A DNA stretch of 64,000 bases, from contig CAWGPP010000002.1 of assembly GCA_963824545.1 (NCBI GenBank), positions 62,001 to 126,000 on the forward strand. Direction: 5' to 3'. Position numbers and translations under genes: made by a program. Below are positions 17,748 to 27,742 of this stretch, piece after piece (positions within the stretch are counted from its first letter, which is position 1; every line of letters starts with the position of its first letter). The notes beneath the pieces are model-generated. The model was not told the origin of the DNA. It saw only the letters and a list, made by a program, of their open reading frames with translations, and searched no databases. The stretch is from Bog-532 sp963824545 (lineage in GTDB: Bacteria; Actinomycetota; Actinomycetes; Streptosporangiales; Streptosporangiaceae).

Positions 17748-18683
17748 CTAGCTCCTGCCGGGCGCGAGCCCGGCCATTATTTCGCCGGCCCGGGCCGTGG
17801 CCGCCTCGTGCGCGACCGTCGGCGAACCGATGAGCGGGTCCCAGTTCAGATCGTAGAAAAGCTCCGTTACACCGTTTTCGCCGAGCCAGGCGGCGTCCGC
17901 CCGGATCTGCGCGTAACTACCGGACAGCAGCCGCCGCTCGCCGGTCTCGGGGGAGCGCGCTTCCTCGCCCGCCCGGACCACTCCCCGGCAGATGATGCGG
18001 ATCTGGTCCGGGTCGCGCCCGGCCCCGGCGGCGGCGGTCCGTACCACCGTGATGTCGTCGCTGATGCGGGACAGGTCCGCCCGGCTGGAGGTCATCCAGC
18101 CGTCCGCGATCCGCCCGGCCCGTTCCATCGCGGCCCGGGACATGCCGCCGAGGATGATCGGCGGCCCCGGCCGCTGCACCGGTTCCGGGTCCTGCCGCCC
18201 GGCCGGCACCGCGTAGAACTCGCCGTCGAAGCGCGCCAGCCCGCCGGGGCTCCCGCCCCACAGGGCCCGCAGCACGGCGAGGTACTCCTCGGCCCGCGCG
18301 CCGCGCCGGGCCATGGACGCCCCGGTCAGCGTGAACTCCTCGGGCAGCCAGCCGATCCCCAGGCCCAGGTCGAGCCGCCCGCCGGACAGCACGTCGACCG
18401 TGGCGGCCTGCTTGGCCAGGTAACCGGGCGAGACGAACGGCATGTTGATGAGCGCCACGCCGAGCCGGACCCGTGACGTCCGCGCGGCCAGGAAACCGAG
18501 GGCCACCAGCGGGTCGAGCACGCTCTGGTACACCGGCTCCATCTGGGAGCCTTCCGGGATCAGCAGCCGCTGGAATGTCCACAGCGAGGCGTAACCCGCC
18601 TCCTCGGCCCGGCCGCCGAAGCTGGCCAGGTCCGCGGGCGTGGCCCATGCTCCCGACACCGGGGCGCCGAATCCAATCTCCAT
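17748..18683 (-). CDS. LLM class (F420-type) flavin-dependent oxidoreductase
   Basis: A luciferase-like monooxygenase-fold protein of 311 residues starting MEIGFGAPVSG (ATG 18683; GTG 18692 is an alternative). Typical features include LDPLVALGFLAARTSRVRLG, LDLGLGIGWLPEEF near residue 110 and the PIILGGMSRAAMERAGRIADGW segment. Many actinobacterial members use coenzyme F420 rather than FMN; a PPOX-fold F420-type protein elsewhere in the window fits such a host. The substrate is unknown. It converges on the LAL regulator with a 6-base gap between the stop codons. Confidence 0.88.
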   Translation of the reverse strand: MEIGFGAPVSGAWATPADLASFGGRAEEAGYASLWTFQRLLIPEGSQMEPVYQSVLDPLVALGFLAARTSRVRLGVALINMPFVSPGYLAKQAATVDVLSGGRLDLGLGIGWLPEEFTLTGASMARRGARAEEYLAVLRALWGGSPGGLARFDGEFYAVPAGRQDPEPVQRPGPPIILGGMSRAAMERAGRIADGWMTSSRADLSRISDDITVVRTAAAGAGRDPDQIRIICRGVVRAGEEARSPETGERRLLSGSYAQIRADAAWLGENGVTELFYDLNWDPLIGSPTVAHEAATARAGEIMAGLAPGRS

Positions 18684-18752
18684 GGCTCTCACCCTAGGCA
18701 GTACGGCCGGGGCGGGTGGCCGCGGGCCAGGGTGGGCCAGGGTGGGACACGT

Positions 18753-19724
18753 TCAGTGCGTTTCGGCGGGCGGCGGCCGCCACCGCTGCCAGCCCGGGTG
18801 AACGGCGAAGAACTGTGACGGTCCCGGCGGGCGGACGGTCAGCCGGGCCCGCGGGCACAGGGTGAGCCCGGCCGGGACGGGCTCCCACCACTCCTGGTGA
18901 GCCAGCAGGCGGCTGAACATCTCCGGCCCGGGGCCCGGCCCGGGACCGCGTCCGGGATCCCATCCGGGGCGGCGCCCGTCTGGCGTCCCGGCCCGGCCCA
19001 GCCCGGGGCCGAGGATGAGCTCCGCTGGCGCCGGCCGGTCCGGCCGCTGCCAGCGGAAATCGCCGGAAAGCCGGAGCGCGGTCCCGTTGTTCGGCAGCGC
19101 CGCGTGCGGGGTCAGGCAGTGAAAGAGCAGGACGTCGCCCGGGTGATAGTGCGCGGTCGCCCAGTGCCGTTCGGCCGCGCCGAGCAGGTGCGGCGGCCGC
19201 CACGGGCCGAGATGGCCACCGGGCCGGATGGCCAGGCCGCCCAGGACCGGCGGGATGTCCATCAGCGGCAGCCAGGTCGTCAGCATGTCCTGGACGCCGG
19301 ACACCGCGTAGTCGCAATGTACGTAACGGCCCCGGGGCAGGCCGCCGCCGGGCTCTTCGGGGCCAACGGCGCGCAGCACCTTCGAGGGGTAGGAGAAGGC
19401 GCCGGGCCCGAGAATCCGCCGGACCAGCGCGCGCAGCGGCGGGAGGTAGGGGATCTGGTTGAACGCGGGACTGGTAATCGCCGCGAGGAACGCCGGGTCG
19501 GCGAGTGCCTCCCGGACGCCTGTGCCGCCCGCCCCGGCGCACGGGGACCCGTCAGGGCCGAACCAGCCGCCCGCGCGGAGCTGCGCCGCGATCGCCGATC
19601 CGGCGGCCCGCATCCGCCCCGGTGGCAGCAGCCCGCGAAAGAACAGGTACCCGTCGGCGGCCAGCCGGGCGGCCAGCACCCCGGGGTCACCGGCCAGGCC
19701 GCTGGAGTCGGCCAGCTGTTCCAT
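18753..19724 (-). CDS. phytanoyl-CoA dioxygenase (PhyH) family protein
   Basis: A 323-residue Fe(II)/2-oxoglutarate oxygenase-like protein. The iron-binding HxD is in RGRYVHCDYAV, the distal His is in CLTPHAALPNNG, and RLSGDFRWQR supplies the Arg thought to bind 2-oxoglutarate. A Gly/Pro-rich segment (about 242-262, GRGPGPGPGPE) is unusual. PhyH-family enzymes hydroxylate many small molecules, including amino acids and natural products; the substrate cannot be named. Confidence 0.82.
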   Translation of the reverse strand: MEQLADSSGLAGDPGVLAARLAADGYLFFRGLLPPGRMRAAGSAIAAQLRAGGWFGPDGSPCAGAGGTGVREALADPAFLAAITSPAFNQIPYLPPLRALVRRILGPGAFSYPSKVLRAVGPEEPGGGLPRGRYVHCDYAVSGVQDMLTTWLPLMDIPPVLGGLAIRPGGHLGPWRPPHLLGAAERHWATAHYHPGDVLLFHCLTPHAALPNNGTALRLSGDFRWQRPDRPAPAELILGPGLGRAGTPDGRRPGWDPGRGPGPGPGPEMFSRLLAHQEWWEPVPAGLTLCPRARLTVRPPGPSQFFAVHPGWQRWRPPPAETH

Positions 19725-19812
19725 GCCGGCCAGGTAAGCGCGGAAACCTGGAAGAACCGGGTGCGAGGGCGGGAACCGGCTGGGAGGCCGCTGGGAACCG
19801 GCTGGGAACGGG

Positions 19813-19968
19813 CTAGGCCACGCCCGCGACCCAGGCCTCGCCGCGTTCCCAGAGCTCGCGGCCGAGTTCCGTGGTGGCGCCGCGGCCGGCGAACGCGCGC
19901 GCCGCGGCCAGGCCGATCCCGGTGTTGCCCCCGGTCACCAGGAACGTCCGCCCCGACAGGTCATCCAA
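19813..19968 (-). pseudogene. internally deleted short-chain dehydrogenase remnant
   Basis: A 51-codon reading frame from TTG 19968, with a good ribosome-binding site (aggaga on the minus strand). It starts with the SDR cofactor motif FLVTGGNTGIGLAAARAF and then joins directly to what looks like an SDR C-terminus (TTELGRELWERGEAWV). The middle 200-odd residues, including the YxxxK active site, are missing, so it cannot be a working dehydrogenase. Its start overlaps the end of the D-amino-acid oxidase gene (TTGGATGA), suggesting the intact ancestor was translationally coupled to it. Confidence 0.65.
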
Positions 19969-21073
19969 CGGGCTTCTCCTGCCCGGCGCGCCCGGCGCGC
20001 CCGGGGCTGGCGTCCCCGGGGCTGGCGTCCCCGGGGCTGGCGTTCCCGGGGCTGGCGTCCCCGGAGCTGGCGTTCCCTGGGCTGGCGCTGCCCGGGCCGG
20101 CGTCCCCTTGGCCGGCGCCCAGAACCGCCGCGGTGATCTCCCGCGCGCATCCCCAGGACAGGGTGACGCCGGCGCCGCCGTGGCCATAGTTGTGCCACAG
20201 CACGCCGCCGCCGTCCAGTGGCTCGGCCTCCAGCCGGACCTCGGGCCGGGACGGCCGCAGCCCGACGCGGTGCGCCAGCACCTCGGTGCCGAGGACCCGC
20301 GGCTCGACGGCCGCGCAGTCACGCAGGATCCGCTCGGCCGTCTCGGGGCGCGGGGTGGTGTCCCAGTCATCCCGGCCGACCGTGCCGCCGAGCACGACGG
20401 CGTCCTCGTGCGGGAAGAGGTAGATCACGCCCGGGTCCGGCGGGCTGTGGTCGATGTAGAACTCCTCGATCCCCGGGTTGGCGATCACGACGATCTGGCC
20501 GCGGACCGGCGTGACGGCCGGATCCGGTACGAGGTGGCGGGCGGCCACCCCCGTGCAGTTGATGACCACAGGCGCCTCACGGGCCACTTCAGTGAGCGAT
20601 GTGACCGGATTCACGTCAATTCGCCCGCCCGCGCGCGTGAAACGGGTCCGCAGGTACTCCAGGTAGACCGGCATCCGTACCAGCGGCGCGGTGTACCGCC
20701 AGCCGGACACGAAGCCGGGCGGCAGATCGTCGCCGTGGCAAAGCCGCACGTCATCGAGGAGATCGATCCAGCTAGGGGGCTTGTCCGGCTTGCGGGACAG
20801 CTCGCGCCCGGTGACCGACCGGACTGCCGTGCCCGGGATCTTTTCGAGTTCCCGCAGCGTTTCCAGGCCGGTCCGGGCCCATTCCCGGCACTGCCCGGCC
20901 GGCCCGGCCATGACCGGGCCCCAGACGGCCCCGGCCACCGCCGACGTCGTCGCCTCCGGCGGGGCCGCCGTGCGAATAACGGTGCGCAGCCCCGATTCGG
21001 CCAGGCAGATGGCGGTCGTCAGGCCGATTACGCCCGCGCCCGCCACGAGGACATCGATTTCGCTACCGTCCAT
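19961..21073 (-). CDS. D-amino-acid oxidase family FAD-dependent oxidoreductase
   Basis: A 370-residue DAO-fold flavoprotein. The N-terminal dinucleotide motif is VLVAGAGVIGLTTAICLA and the C-terminal signature is LWHNYGHGGAGVTLSWG, as in eukaryote-like D-amino-acid oxidases. RGQIVVIANPG and YLFPHEDAVVLGGT are also typical. Oxidative deamination of D-amino acids to 2-oxo acids with hydrogen peroxide is the likely reaction. The C-terminal 40 residues are a tandem of ASPGD/ASPGN pentapeptides, not part of the fold; they end in EKPVG where the SDR remnant begins. Confidence 0.9.
   Translation of the reverse strand: MDGSEIDVLVAGAGVIGLTTAICLAESGLRTVIRTAAPPEATTSAVAGAVWGPVMAGPAGQCREWARTGLETLRELEKIPGTAVRSVTGRELSRKPDKPPSWIDLLDDVRLCHGDDLPPGFVSGWRYTAPLVRMPVYLEYLRTRFTRAGGRIDVNPVTSLTEVAREAPVVINCTGVAARHLVPDPAVTPVRGQIVVIANPGIEEFYIDHSPPDPGVIYLFPHEDAVVLGGTVGRDDWDTTPRPETAERILRDCAAVEPRVLGTEVLAHRVGLRPSRPEVRLEAEPLDGGGVLWHNYGHGGAGVTLSWGCAREITAAVLGAGQGDAGPGSASPGNASSGDASPGNASPGDASPGDASPGRAGRAGQEKPVG
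20000..20095 (-). repeat. 15-bp tandem repeat encoding the oxidase C-terminal tail
   Basis: Units of ggggctggcgtcccc repeat five to six times with point changes, keeping the frame of the oxidase gene as ASPGD/ASPGN pentapeptides. Confidence 0.9.
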
Positions 21074-21267
21074 CCTCCCGACGTTAGCGGGGGAGGGGAT
21101 GCGGCCGGAACCGGCCGCGGCCGCACCGCGGGATTTCGATCCCCGGGCGAGGATTTATAGGGTGGACATAGACCTGGGGACCGGATTCGCCGGGCCGGCC
21201 GCGCCGCGGCCGGTTAGACAGGGAACCAATCACCGAACCGGGCATGAGCGTGGGTGCCCGAAGGGGG

Positions 21268-22425
<1,158 letters not shown>

Positions 22426-22449
22426 TCAGCCCAGCCCCGAGTAACGGCG

Positions 22450-22476
22450 CGCCCCCGGCCAGCGAGGCCGGGGGCG
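22450..22476 (+). terminator. rho-independent-type terminator hairpin
   Basis: A perfect 11-bp stem (cgcccccggcc / ggccgggggcg) with the 5-base loop agcga, 25 bases after the stop of the membrane-protein gene. The T-tract is poor, as is common in high-GC hosts. Confidence 0.75.
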
Positions 22477-22544
22477 TTCGCGCGTCCGGCCCAGGGGCGG
22501 GTCCCGCCATCAACCACGCAATAATCAACGACTTCCCACGCCGG

Positions 22545-23672
22545 TTACCGCCACGTAAACTCCCCGTCGAGCCCCGGACAGGTGGCCTGTCTACCGTCGG
22601 CACGCAGCGTCCGCCGTGCCGCCCGGCCGGCCCGTCGTGTGGAGGATCGTGTGACTGACCGCGAAGACCACGAACAAGCCGAAGAACCCACGCCTGGCGC
22701 ACCCAGCCGCCGCCAGTTCATGGTCGGCGGGGCCGCGCTCGGCGCGGGGATGGGCGCGTTCCCGGTCGAGGCGGCCGGGGTGAGCGGTGCGGGCCCGCCG
22801 ACGAACGCGGCGCCGTCCTGGTAGATCACGTCGCTGGCGTCCAGCGAGACGAACAGCGCCGCCCCCACCCGGAACGCGTACCAGCGCCCGCCGAACCCGG
22901 GCACGCCGTTGTCCGGCAGGTGGTAACGGGTCAGGTAGGAGGTGTAGCCCTGCGGGCCGTTATCGAACTCGACCTCGTGGTTGCCCAGGCACGGCATCCA
23001 CGGCCGGTGCGCCGCCGAGGCCTGGTTGTTGTTCCCGAAGTCCCGCCACACCGACGGCTGCGACAGCGGGTTGAGGTTGGCGTAGCACAAGTCGCCGTTC
23101 AGCAGGTGAAACAGGGGCCGGAACGACTCCACTGCACCGACCGCCTGCGCGCTCTGCCCGTACGACAGCACCCACTGGGTGTTCGGCGTGGCCAGGTCGC
23201 CGAAGCTGGTGAACCGGAACCCGGCCCGCCCCCGCGGCGCGGTCTGGAAGCTGCCCGCGAACGGCGCCCCGGCGTGCGCGTCATTGTCGGCGGTCACCGT
23301 GTAGGAGTAGCCGGTCCCCGGGCGCAGGCCGCCGACGCGCGCGTGGTAGGCCCAGACCTGCTCGCCGTTGATGCCGTCGGTGTAGATTTGCGTCACGGCC
23401 GGTACGTATCCGTGACCGTCCATCCGGATCCGGGGATGTGCGGCCGGCCCGGACGAGGCCCAGGACACCACGACGCTGGTCGCGGGGTCGTCTCCCCACG
23501 TCAGGTGGACCTGCTCGGGCGTGCCGCCGCCGGCGGACGGGGCGGTGGCGGCCAGCGCGCGCGGCGCCGCGCCGAGCACGCCGGCGCCCGCCGCGGTCAG
23601 CAGGCCCGCGCCGCCCGCCGCCGTCAGGACCTGCCGCCGGGTAAGGGCCGGGTGGTCAGCATCATCGGTCAT
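22545..23672 (-). pseudogene. 3'-truncated purple acid phosphatase-like metallophosphoesterase
   Basis: The product starts at ATG 23672 with a Tat-like signal (ALTRRQVLTAAGGAG) and an N-terminal FN3-like domain. The metallophosphatase core has FTSFGDLAT, LLNGDLCY and GNHEVEFD, which supply the first metal ligands. Homology ends after QDGAAFVGGPAPLTPAAS (near 22760). The remaining 70 or so codons are antisense to the fragment on the other strand, so the C-terminal histidine ligands (a GHxH-type motif) are missing. The enzyme should be inactive, and the gene looks like one side of a rearrangement. Confidence 0.75.
22651..22824 (+). pseudogene. 5' fragment of a Tat-exported protein
   Basis: A GTG start at 22651 follows a strong ggagg. 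It encodes an acidic leader and a twin-arginine signal, SRRQFMVGGAALGAGMG. After about residue 38 the frame runs antisense into the truncated acid phosphatase and stops. Only the 5' end of the original gene therefore remains, and the join falls near 22760. Confidence 0.6.
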
Positions 23673-23770
23673 ATGCCGATACTGACCGTTTCTGGTTAAT
23701 TCCGGGCAACTTAACGAGACCGCCTACCACACCTGAACATGAACACGGCGTGAGCCCGGCCGCCGATGAG

Positions 23771-23822
23771 CGCAGGCGCCCCGCCCATCCGCAGGCGCCG
23801 CCCCACCCGCAGGCGCCGCCCC
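23771..23822. repeat. three 18-bp direct repeats between two minus-strand genes
   Basis: The unit gcaggcgccgccccaccc occurs about three times just downstream of the aminotransferase stop codon and upstream of the phosphatase start. It is outside any gene. The period matches the 18-base coding repeats seen elsewhere. Confidence 0.75.
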
Positions 23823-23827
23823 GGTCG

Positions 23828-25210
23828 TTACATTCGCTGCCAGGCCTCGGTCAGCACCTCGCGGAGGATGTGCTCGATCTCGTCGAAGTGCTCCTGTCCG
23901 CAGATCAGCGGCGGCGCGAGCTGGATCACCGGGTCGCCGCGGTCGTCGGCCCGGCAGACCAGCCCGGCGTCGAACAGCGCCGTGGACAGGAAACCGCGCA
24001 ACAGACGCTCGGATTCCTCGTCGCTGAACGTCTCCCGGGTGTCCTTGTCCTTGACCATCTCGATGCCGTAGAAGTAGCCGTCGCCGCGGACGTCCCCGAC
24101 GATCGGCAGGTCGTACAGCTTCTCCAGGGTGGCGCGGAAGCCGGCCTGGTTGGCGCGCACGTTCCCGAGCAGGTCTTCCTTCTCGAAGATGTCCAGGTTG
24201 GCCAGGGCGACGGCGGCCGAGACCGGGTGGCCGGCGAACGTGATGCCGTGCAGGAACGTCGCCGTGCCGCGGATGAACGGGTCCATGATCGCGTCCCGCA
24301 CGAGCATGCCGCCGAGGGGGGAATACCCGGACGTGACCCCCTTGGCGAAGGTAACGATGTCGGGCTGGTAGCCGTACCGGGCCGAGCCGAAGTAGTGCCC
24401 GAGCCGGCCGAACGCGCAGATCACCTCGTCCGAGACGAGCAGCACGCCGTAGGTGTCACAGATTTCCCGCACCCGCGCGAAGTACCCGGGCGGCGGCGGG
24501 AAGCAGCCGCCGGAGTTCTGCACCGGTTCCAGGAACACCGCCGCGACGGACTCCGGGCCCTCCCGCAGGATCGCCCGCTCGATCTCGTCGGCGGCCCACC
24601 GGCCGAAGTCGGTGATGTCGTCGGCGACGAAGTCGGGGGCGCGGTAGAAGTTGGTGTTCGGCACGCGGATACCGCCTGGGGGCAGCGGCTCGAACGGGTA
24701 CTTGATGTCCGCCAGCCCGGTGATGGCCAGCGCGCCCATCGACGTGCCGTGGTAGGCGATGTCGCGGCTGAGCACCTTGTAACGTTCCGGCTGGCCGGTC
24801 AGCTTGAAGTACTGCTTGGCCAGCTTCCAGGCCGACTCGACCGCCTCCGAGCCGCTGGTGGTGAAGAACACCCGGTTCAGGTCGCCGGGAGCCAGATCGG
24901 CGAGCCGCTCAGCCAGCTCGATCGCCTGCGGGTGCGCGTACGACCACAGCGGGAAGTAGGCCAGCTCGGACGCCTGGCGCCGCGCGGCGTCGGCGATCTC
25001 GGTGCGGCCATGTCCCACCTGGCTCACGAACAGCCCGGACAGGCCGTCGAGGTACCGCCGGCCGTGGCTGTCGAAGACGTACGGCCCGGCGCCGCGCACG
25101 ATCACGGGAACGTCGCTATCGGCGTAGGCGGACATCCGGGTGAAGTGCATCCAGAGATTGCGCCGGGCCGTGTGCTGCAGTTCGGCGTTCGATTCGGGCG
25201 GGTTGTTCAT
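23828..25210 (-). CDS. class III PLP aminotransferase, putrescine/diamine-pyruvate type
   Basis: A 460-residue class III aminotransferase. The SGSEAVESAWKLA segment binds PLP phosphate, LLVSDEVICAFGR contains the PLP-contacting Asp, and VTFAKGVTSGY has the Schiff-base Lys. The sequence resembles the putrescine/polyamine-pyruvate aminotransferases (SpuC-like). The neighbours, an AsnC regulator and an aminobutyraldehyde dehydrogenase, support putrescine to 4-aminobutyraldehyde as the reaction. ATG 25210 overlaps the regulator stop as ATGA; an ATG at 25222 would add four residues. Confidence 0.88.
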   Translation of the reverse strand: MNNPPESNAELQHTARRNLWMHFTRMSAYADSDVPVIVRGAGPYVFDSHGRRYLDGLSGLFVSQVGHGRTEIADAARRQASELAYFPLWSYAHPQAIELAERLADLAPGDLNRVFFTTSGSEAVESAWKLAKQYFKLTGQPERYKVLSRDIAYHGTSMGALAITGLADIKYPFEPLPPGGIRVPNTNFYRAPDFVADDITDFGRWAADEIERAILREGPESVAAVFLEPVQNSGGCFPPPPGYFARVREICDTYGVLLVSDEVICAFGRLGHYFGSARYGYQPDIVTFAKGVTSGYSPLGGMLVRDAIMDPFIRGTATFLHGITFAGHPVSAAVALANLDIFEKEDLLGNVRANQAGFRATLEKLYDLPIVGDVRGDGYFYGIEMVKDKDTRETFSDEESERLLRGFLSTALFDAGLVCRADDRGDPVIQLAPPLICGQEHFDEIEHILREVLTEAWQRM

Positions 25211-25686
25211 CTTGTTCCCCATGAATAGGTCTGCTTGCGCAACTTCAGGTACACGAACGTCTCGGTGCTCGTCACCGACGGCACGGCGCGGACGCGGCTC
25301 AGGATCTCCAGCAGGTGGTCGTCGTCCTCGCAGACGACCTCGAGGAGGAGATCGAAGGAGCCGGCCGTGATCACGACGTAGTCGATCTCGTCGATGTCGG
25401 CCAGCTGGTCGGCGACCTCTTCCAGATCGCCGTTACACTTTACGGCGATCATGGTCTGCCGCCGGAAACCGAGGGTGAGCGGATCGGTGACCGCCACGAT
25501 CTGCATCACGCCGCCGTCGAGCAGCCGCTGTACCCGCTGCCGGACCGCCGCCTCCGACAGCCCCACCGCCTTGCCAACCGCCGCGTACGAGCGCCGGCCG
25601 TCCTGCTGCAACTGCTCGATGATCCGCTTGGAGATGTCGTCGAGCACGACGGTGGGCGCCGGCATCACCCTCGGGCCGTGTGCCAT
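25207..25686 (-). CDS. Lrp/AsnC family transcriptional regulator
   Basis: A 159-residue Lrp/AsnC regulator. The N-terminal winged HTH (LDDISKRIIEQLQQDGRRSY through LSEAAVRQRVQRL) is followed by the ligand-binding RAM domain (about 75-150). ATG 25686 has a gggagg ribosome-binding site. It is the first gene of the aminotransferase operon and is divergent from the aldehyde dehydrogenase, so it probably controls both in response to an amine or amino acid. Confidence 0.93.
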   Translation of the reverse strand: MAHGPRVMPAPTVVLDDISKRIIEQLQQDGRRSYAAVGKAVGLSEAAVRQRVQRLLDGGVMQIVAVTDPLTLGFRRQTMIAVKCNGDLEEVADQLADIDEIDYVVITAGSFDLLLEVVCEDDDHLLEILSRVRAVPSVTSTETFVYLKLRKQTYSWGTR

Positions 25687-25750
25687 GAGGTCGCCTCCCT
25701 GTGATCGCATCATGTGTGACATTCAGGGGCTGTGTCAACTAAATCCGCAG

Positions 25751-25804
25751 TTCGCTGCAAAGATAACCACTGAATCACTTGTGTAGGTCACTATTCTTTG
25801 CGAA
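25751..25804. promoter_or_regulatory. AT-richer divergent promoter region with an interrupted dyad
   Basis: The space between the AsnC gene and the aldehyde dehydrogenase gene is unusually AT-rich for this window. It holds ttcgctgcaaaga and, 31 bases on, tctttgcgaa, which form an imperfect inverted repeat. This is a reasonable AsnC operator candidate; binding is inferred from position only. Confidence 0.4.
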
Positions 25805-25854
25805 GGTCGTGAGTTGGGCGGAACAGCAGGCCCCGTCTCGCGCGCAGGAGGCTG

Positions 25855-27285
25855 ATGATGACCGAGCTGAAGAATTTCGTTGGCGGGAAGTTCGCCGACA
25901 CCCGTGATGGCCGCACCAGCGATGTCATCGACCCCAGTACCGGCGAGGCTTACGCGCAGGCCCCCATCTCCTCGGCGGAGGACGTCGACGCCGCACTGCA
26001 CGCCGCCGCCGAGGCCTTCGGGGCCTGGCGGGACGCCACCCCGGCCGACCGGAGCCTGGCCCTGCTCAAGATCGCCGACGCCGTCGAGGCCCGGGCCGAC
26101 GATCTGGTCGCCGCCGAATGCCGCAATACCGGCAAGCCGGTCGCGCTGACCATAAGCGAGGAACTCCCGCCGATCGTCGACCAGCTCCGGTTCTTCGCCG
26201 GCGCGGCGCGGGTGCTGGAGGGGCGGTCCGCCGGCGAGTACATGCCGGACCACACCTCATACGTGCGGCGCGAGCCGATCGGGGTGTGCGCCCAGGTCAC
26301 CCCCTGGAACTACCCGCTGATGATGGCGATCTGGAAGATCGCGCCGGCGCTCGCGGCCGGCAACGCGGTCGTGCTGAAGCCGTCCGACACCACCCCCGTC
26401 AGCACGCTGCTGCTGGCCGAGATCGCCGGCGAGTTCCTGCCGCCGGGGGTGCTCAACGTCATCTGCGGCGACCGGGACACCGGCCGGGCCCTGGTGGCCC
26501 ACGACATCCCGCAGATGGTGTCGATCACCGGATCGGTCCGCGCGGGCCGGGAGGTGGCCGTGGCGGCCGCCGCCGACCTCAAGCGGGTGCACCTGGAGTT
26601 GGGCGGCAAGGCTCCCGTCATCGTGTTCGATGACGCCGACATCGGCGCCGCGGCGGAGGGGATCGCCGGCGCTGGTTACTTCAACGCCGGGCAGGACTGC
26701 ACGGCGGCGACCCGTGTGCTGGCCGGCCCCGGCATCGCGGCGGACCTGACCGCCGCGCTGGCCGAGCAGGCGCGCGGCACCAAGGTAGGTGGCCCGGACG
26801 TAGCGGACGCCTACTACGGACCGCTCAACAACGCCGGCCAGCTGACCCGGGTCGAGGGTTTCGTCGAGCGGACGCCCGGCCACGCCGAGGTCGTCACCGG
26901 CGGCCAGCGGCTCGGCGACCGTGGCTACTTCTACGCCCCGACCGTCGTGTCCGGGCTGCGCCAGCAGGACGAGATGGTCCAGGACGAGATCTTCGGCCCG
27001 GTGATCACCGTGCAGCGGTTCAGCGACGAGGACGAGGCCGTCGCGTGGGCCAACGGCGTCCAGTACGGCCTGGCCTCCAGCGTGTGGACCAAGGACCACG
27101 GCCGCGCCATGCGGATGTCCAAGCGCCTCGACTTCGGCGCCGTCTGGATCAACACGCACATCCCGATCGTGGCCGAGATGCCGCACGGCGGCTTCAAGCA
27201 CTCCGGTTACGGCAAGGACCTGTCCATGTACGGCCTGGAGGACTACACCCGCATCAAGCACGTCATGAGCTACATCGGCGACTAA
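25855..27285 (+). CDS. aldehyde dehydrogenase, gamma-aminobutyraldehyde dehydrogenase type
   Basis: A 476-residue NAD(P)-dependent aldehyde dehydrogenase with an ggagg site before paired ATG codons (25855/25858). Motifs are PWNYPLMMAIWKIAPAL, LELGGKAPVIVFDDAD with the general-base Glu, and the catalytic Cys in NAGQDCTAATR. The sequence resembles 4-aminobutyraldehyde dehydrogenases (PatD/PuuC-type), which make GABA. The adjacent putrescine-type aminotransferase supports this. Confidence 0.9.
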   Translation: MMTELKNFVGGKFADTRDGRTSDVIDPSTGEAYAQAPISSAEDVDAALHAAAEAFGAWRDATPADRSLALLKIADAVEARADDLVAAECRNTGKPVALTISEELPPIVDQLRFFAGAARVLEGRSAGEYMPDHTSYVRREPIGVCAQVTPWNYPLMMAIWKIAPALAAGNAVVLKPSDTTPVSTLLLAEIAGEFLPPGVLNVICGDRDTGRALVAHDIPQMVSITGSVRAGREVAVAAAADLKRVHLELGGKAPVIVFDDADIGAAAEGIAGAGYFNAGQDCTAATRVLAGPGIAADLTAALAEQARGTKVGGPDVADAYYGPLNNAGQLTRVEGFVERTPGHAEVVTGGQRLGDRGYFYAPTVVSGLRQQDEMVQDEIFGPVITVQRFSDEDEAVAWANGVQYGLASSVWTKDHGRAMRMSKRLDFGAVWINTHIPIVAEMPHGGFKHSGYGKDLSMYGLEDYTRIKHVMSYIGD

Positions 27286-27367
27286 CGCCACCCCCCGCGC
27301 TCCCCATACGATCCCCGCCCCCGCCCCCCCCCGGGCGCTGCCCCCGCCGCCGCCAGCGGAAGGGCAG

Positions 27368-27413
27368 CGTTGATCCCACCGTGGACGCTAGGGCGACCAC
27401 GGTGGGATCAACG
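27368..27413. repeat. perfect 17-bp inverted repeat in the 27.3-27.7 kb gene-free stretch
   Basis: The arms cgttgatcccaccgtgg and ccacggtgggatcaacg enclose a 12-base loop. The repeat lies between the convergent aldehyde dehydrogenase and coiled-coil genes, so it may terminate both. The rest of this gene-free stretch (27286-27742) is C- or G-rich and holds the 32-base repeats described next. Confidence 0.8.
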
Positions 27414-27540
27414 TGGACGTTGAGTGGGGGTGGGGAGGGATCGCCGGAACAGCTGACTCCGCCGCGGCGGTCCGGGATGTACCGCCACCAATGGGTGCGC
27501 CCCCACCTCCGCCCCCGTTGCCCGCCCCCAGGCGCGGTCC

Positions 27541-27636
27541 CGGTGTACGTAAAGGTTCCTTTCCCGCGGTCCCGTTGTATGCAGAGGCGCCTTTCCCGCG
27601 ACCCCGTTGTACGCAGAGGTGCCTTTGCCGCGAAGG
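27541..27636. repeat. three imperfect 32-bp intergenic direct repeats
   Basis: Units begin at 27541, 27573 and 27605 and share the pattern c-g-t-t-g-t-a-c-g-c-a-g-a-g-g, two variable bases, then cctttcccgcg. Each unit has a small dyad (aaagg or agagg facing cctt t). No protein-coding signature is seen. Their function is unknown. Confidence 0.75.
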
Positions 27637-27742
27637 GGGGTGGGGCGCGGGGGTGCCTGGGGCTGCGCGGGGCGGCTGCTGGGCAGGCGCCCCGCGCGGG
27701 CGATGCGGCGGGTGATGGGGGATGCGCGCGGGACGCGGATGG

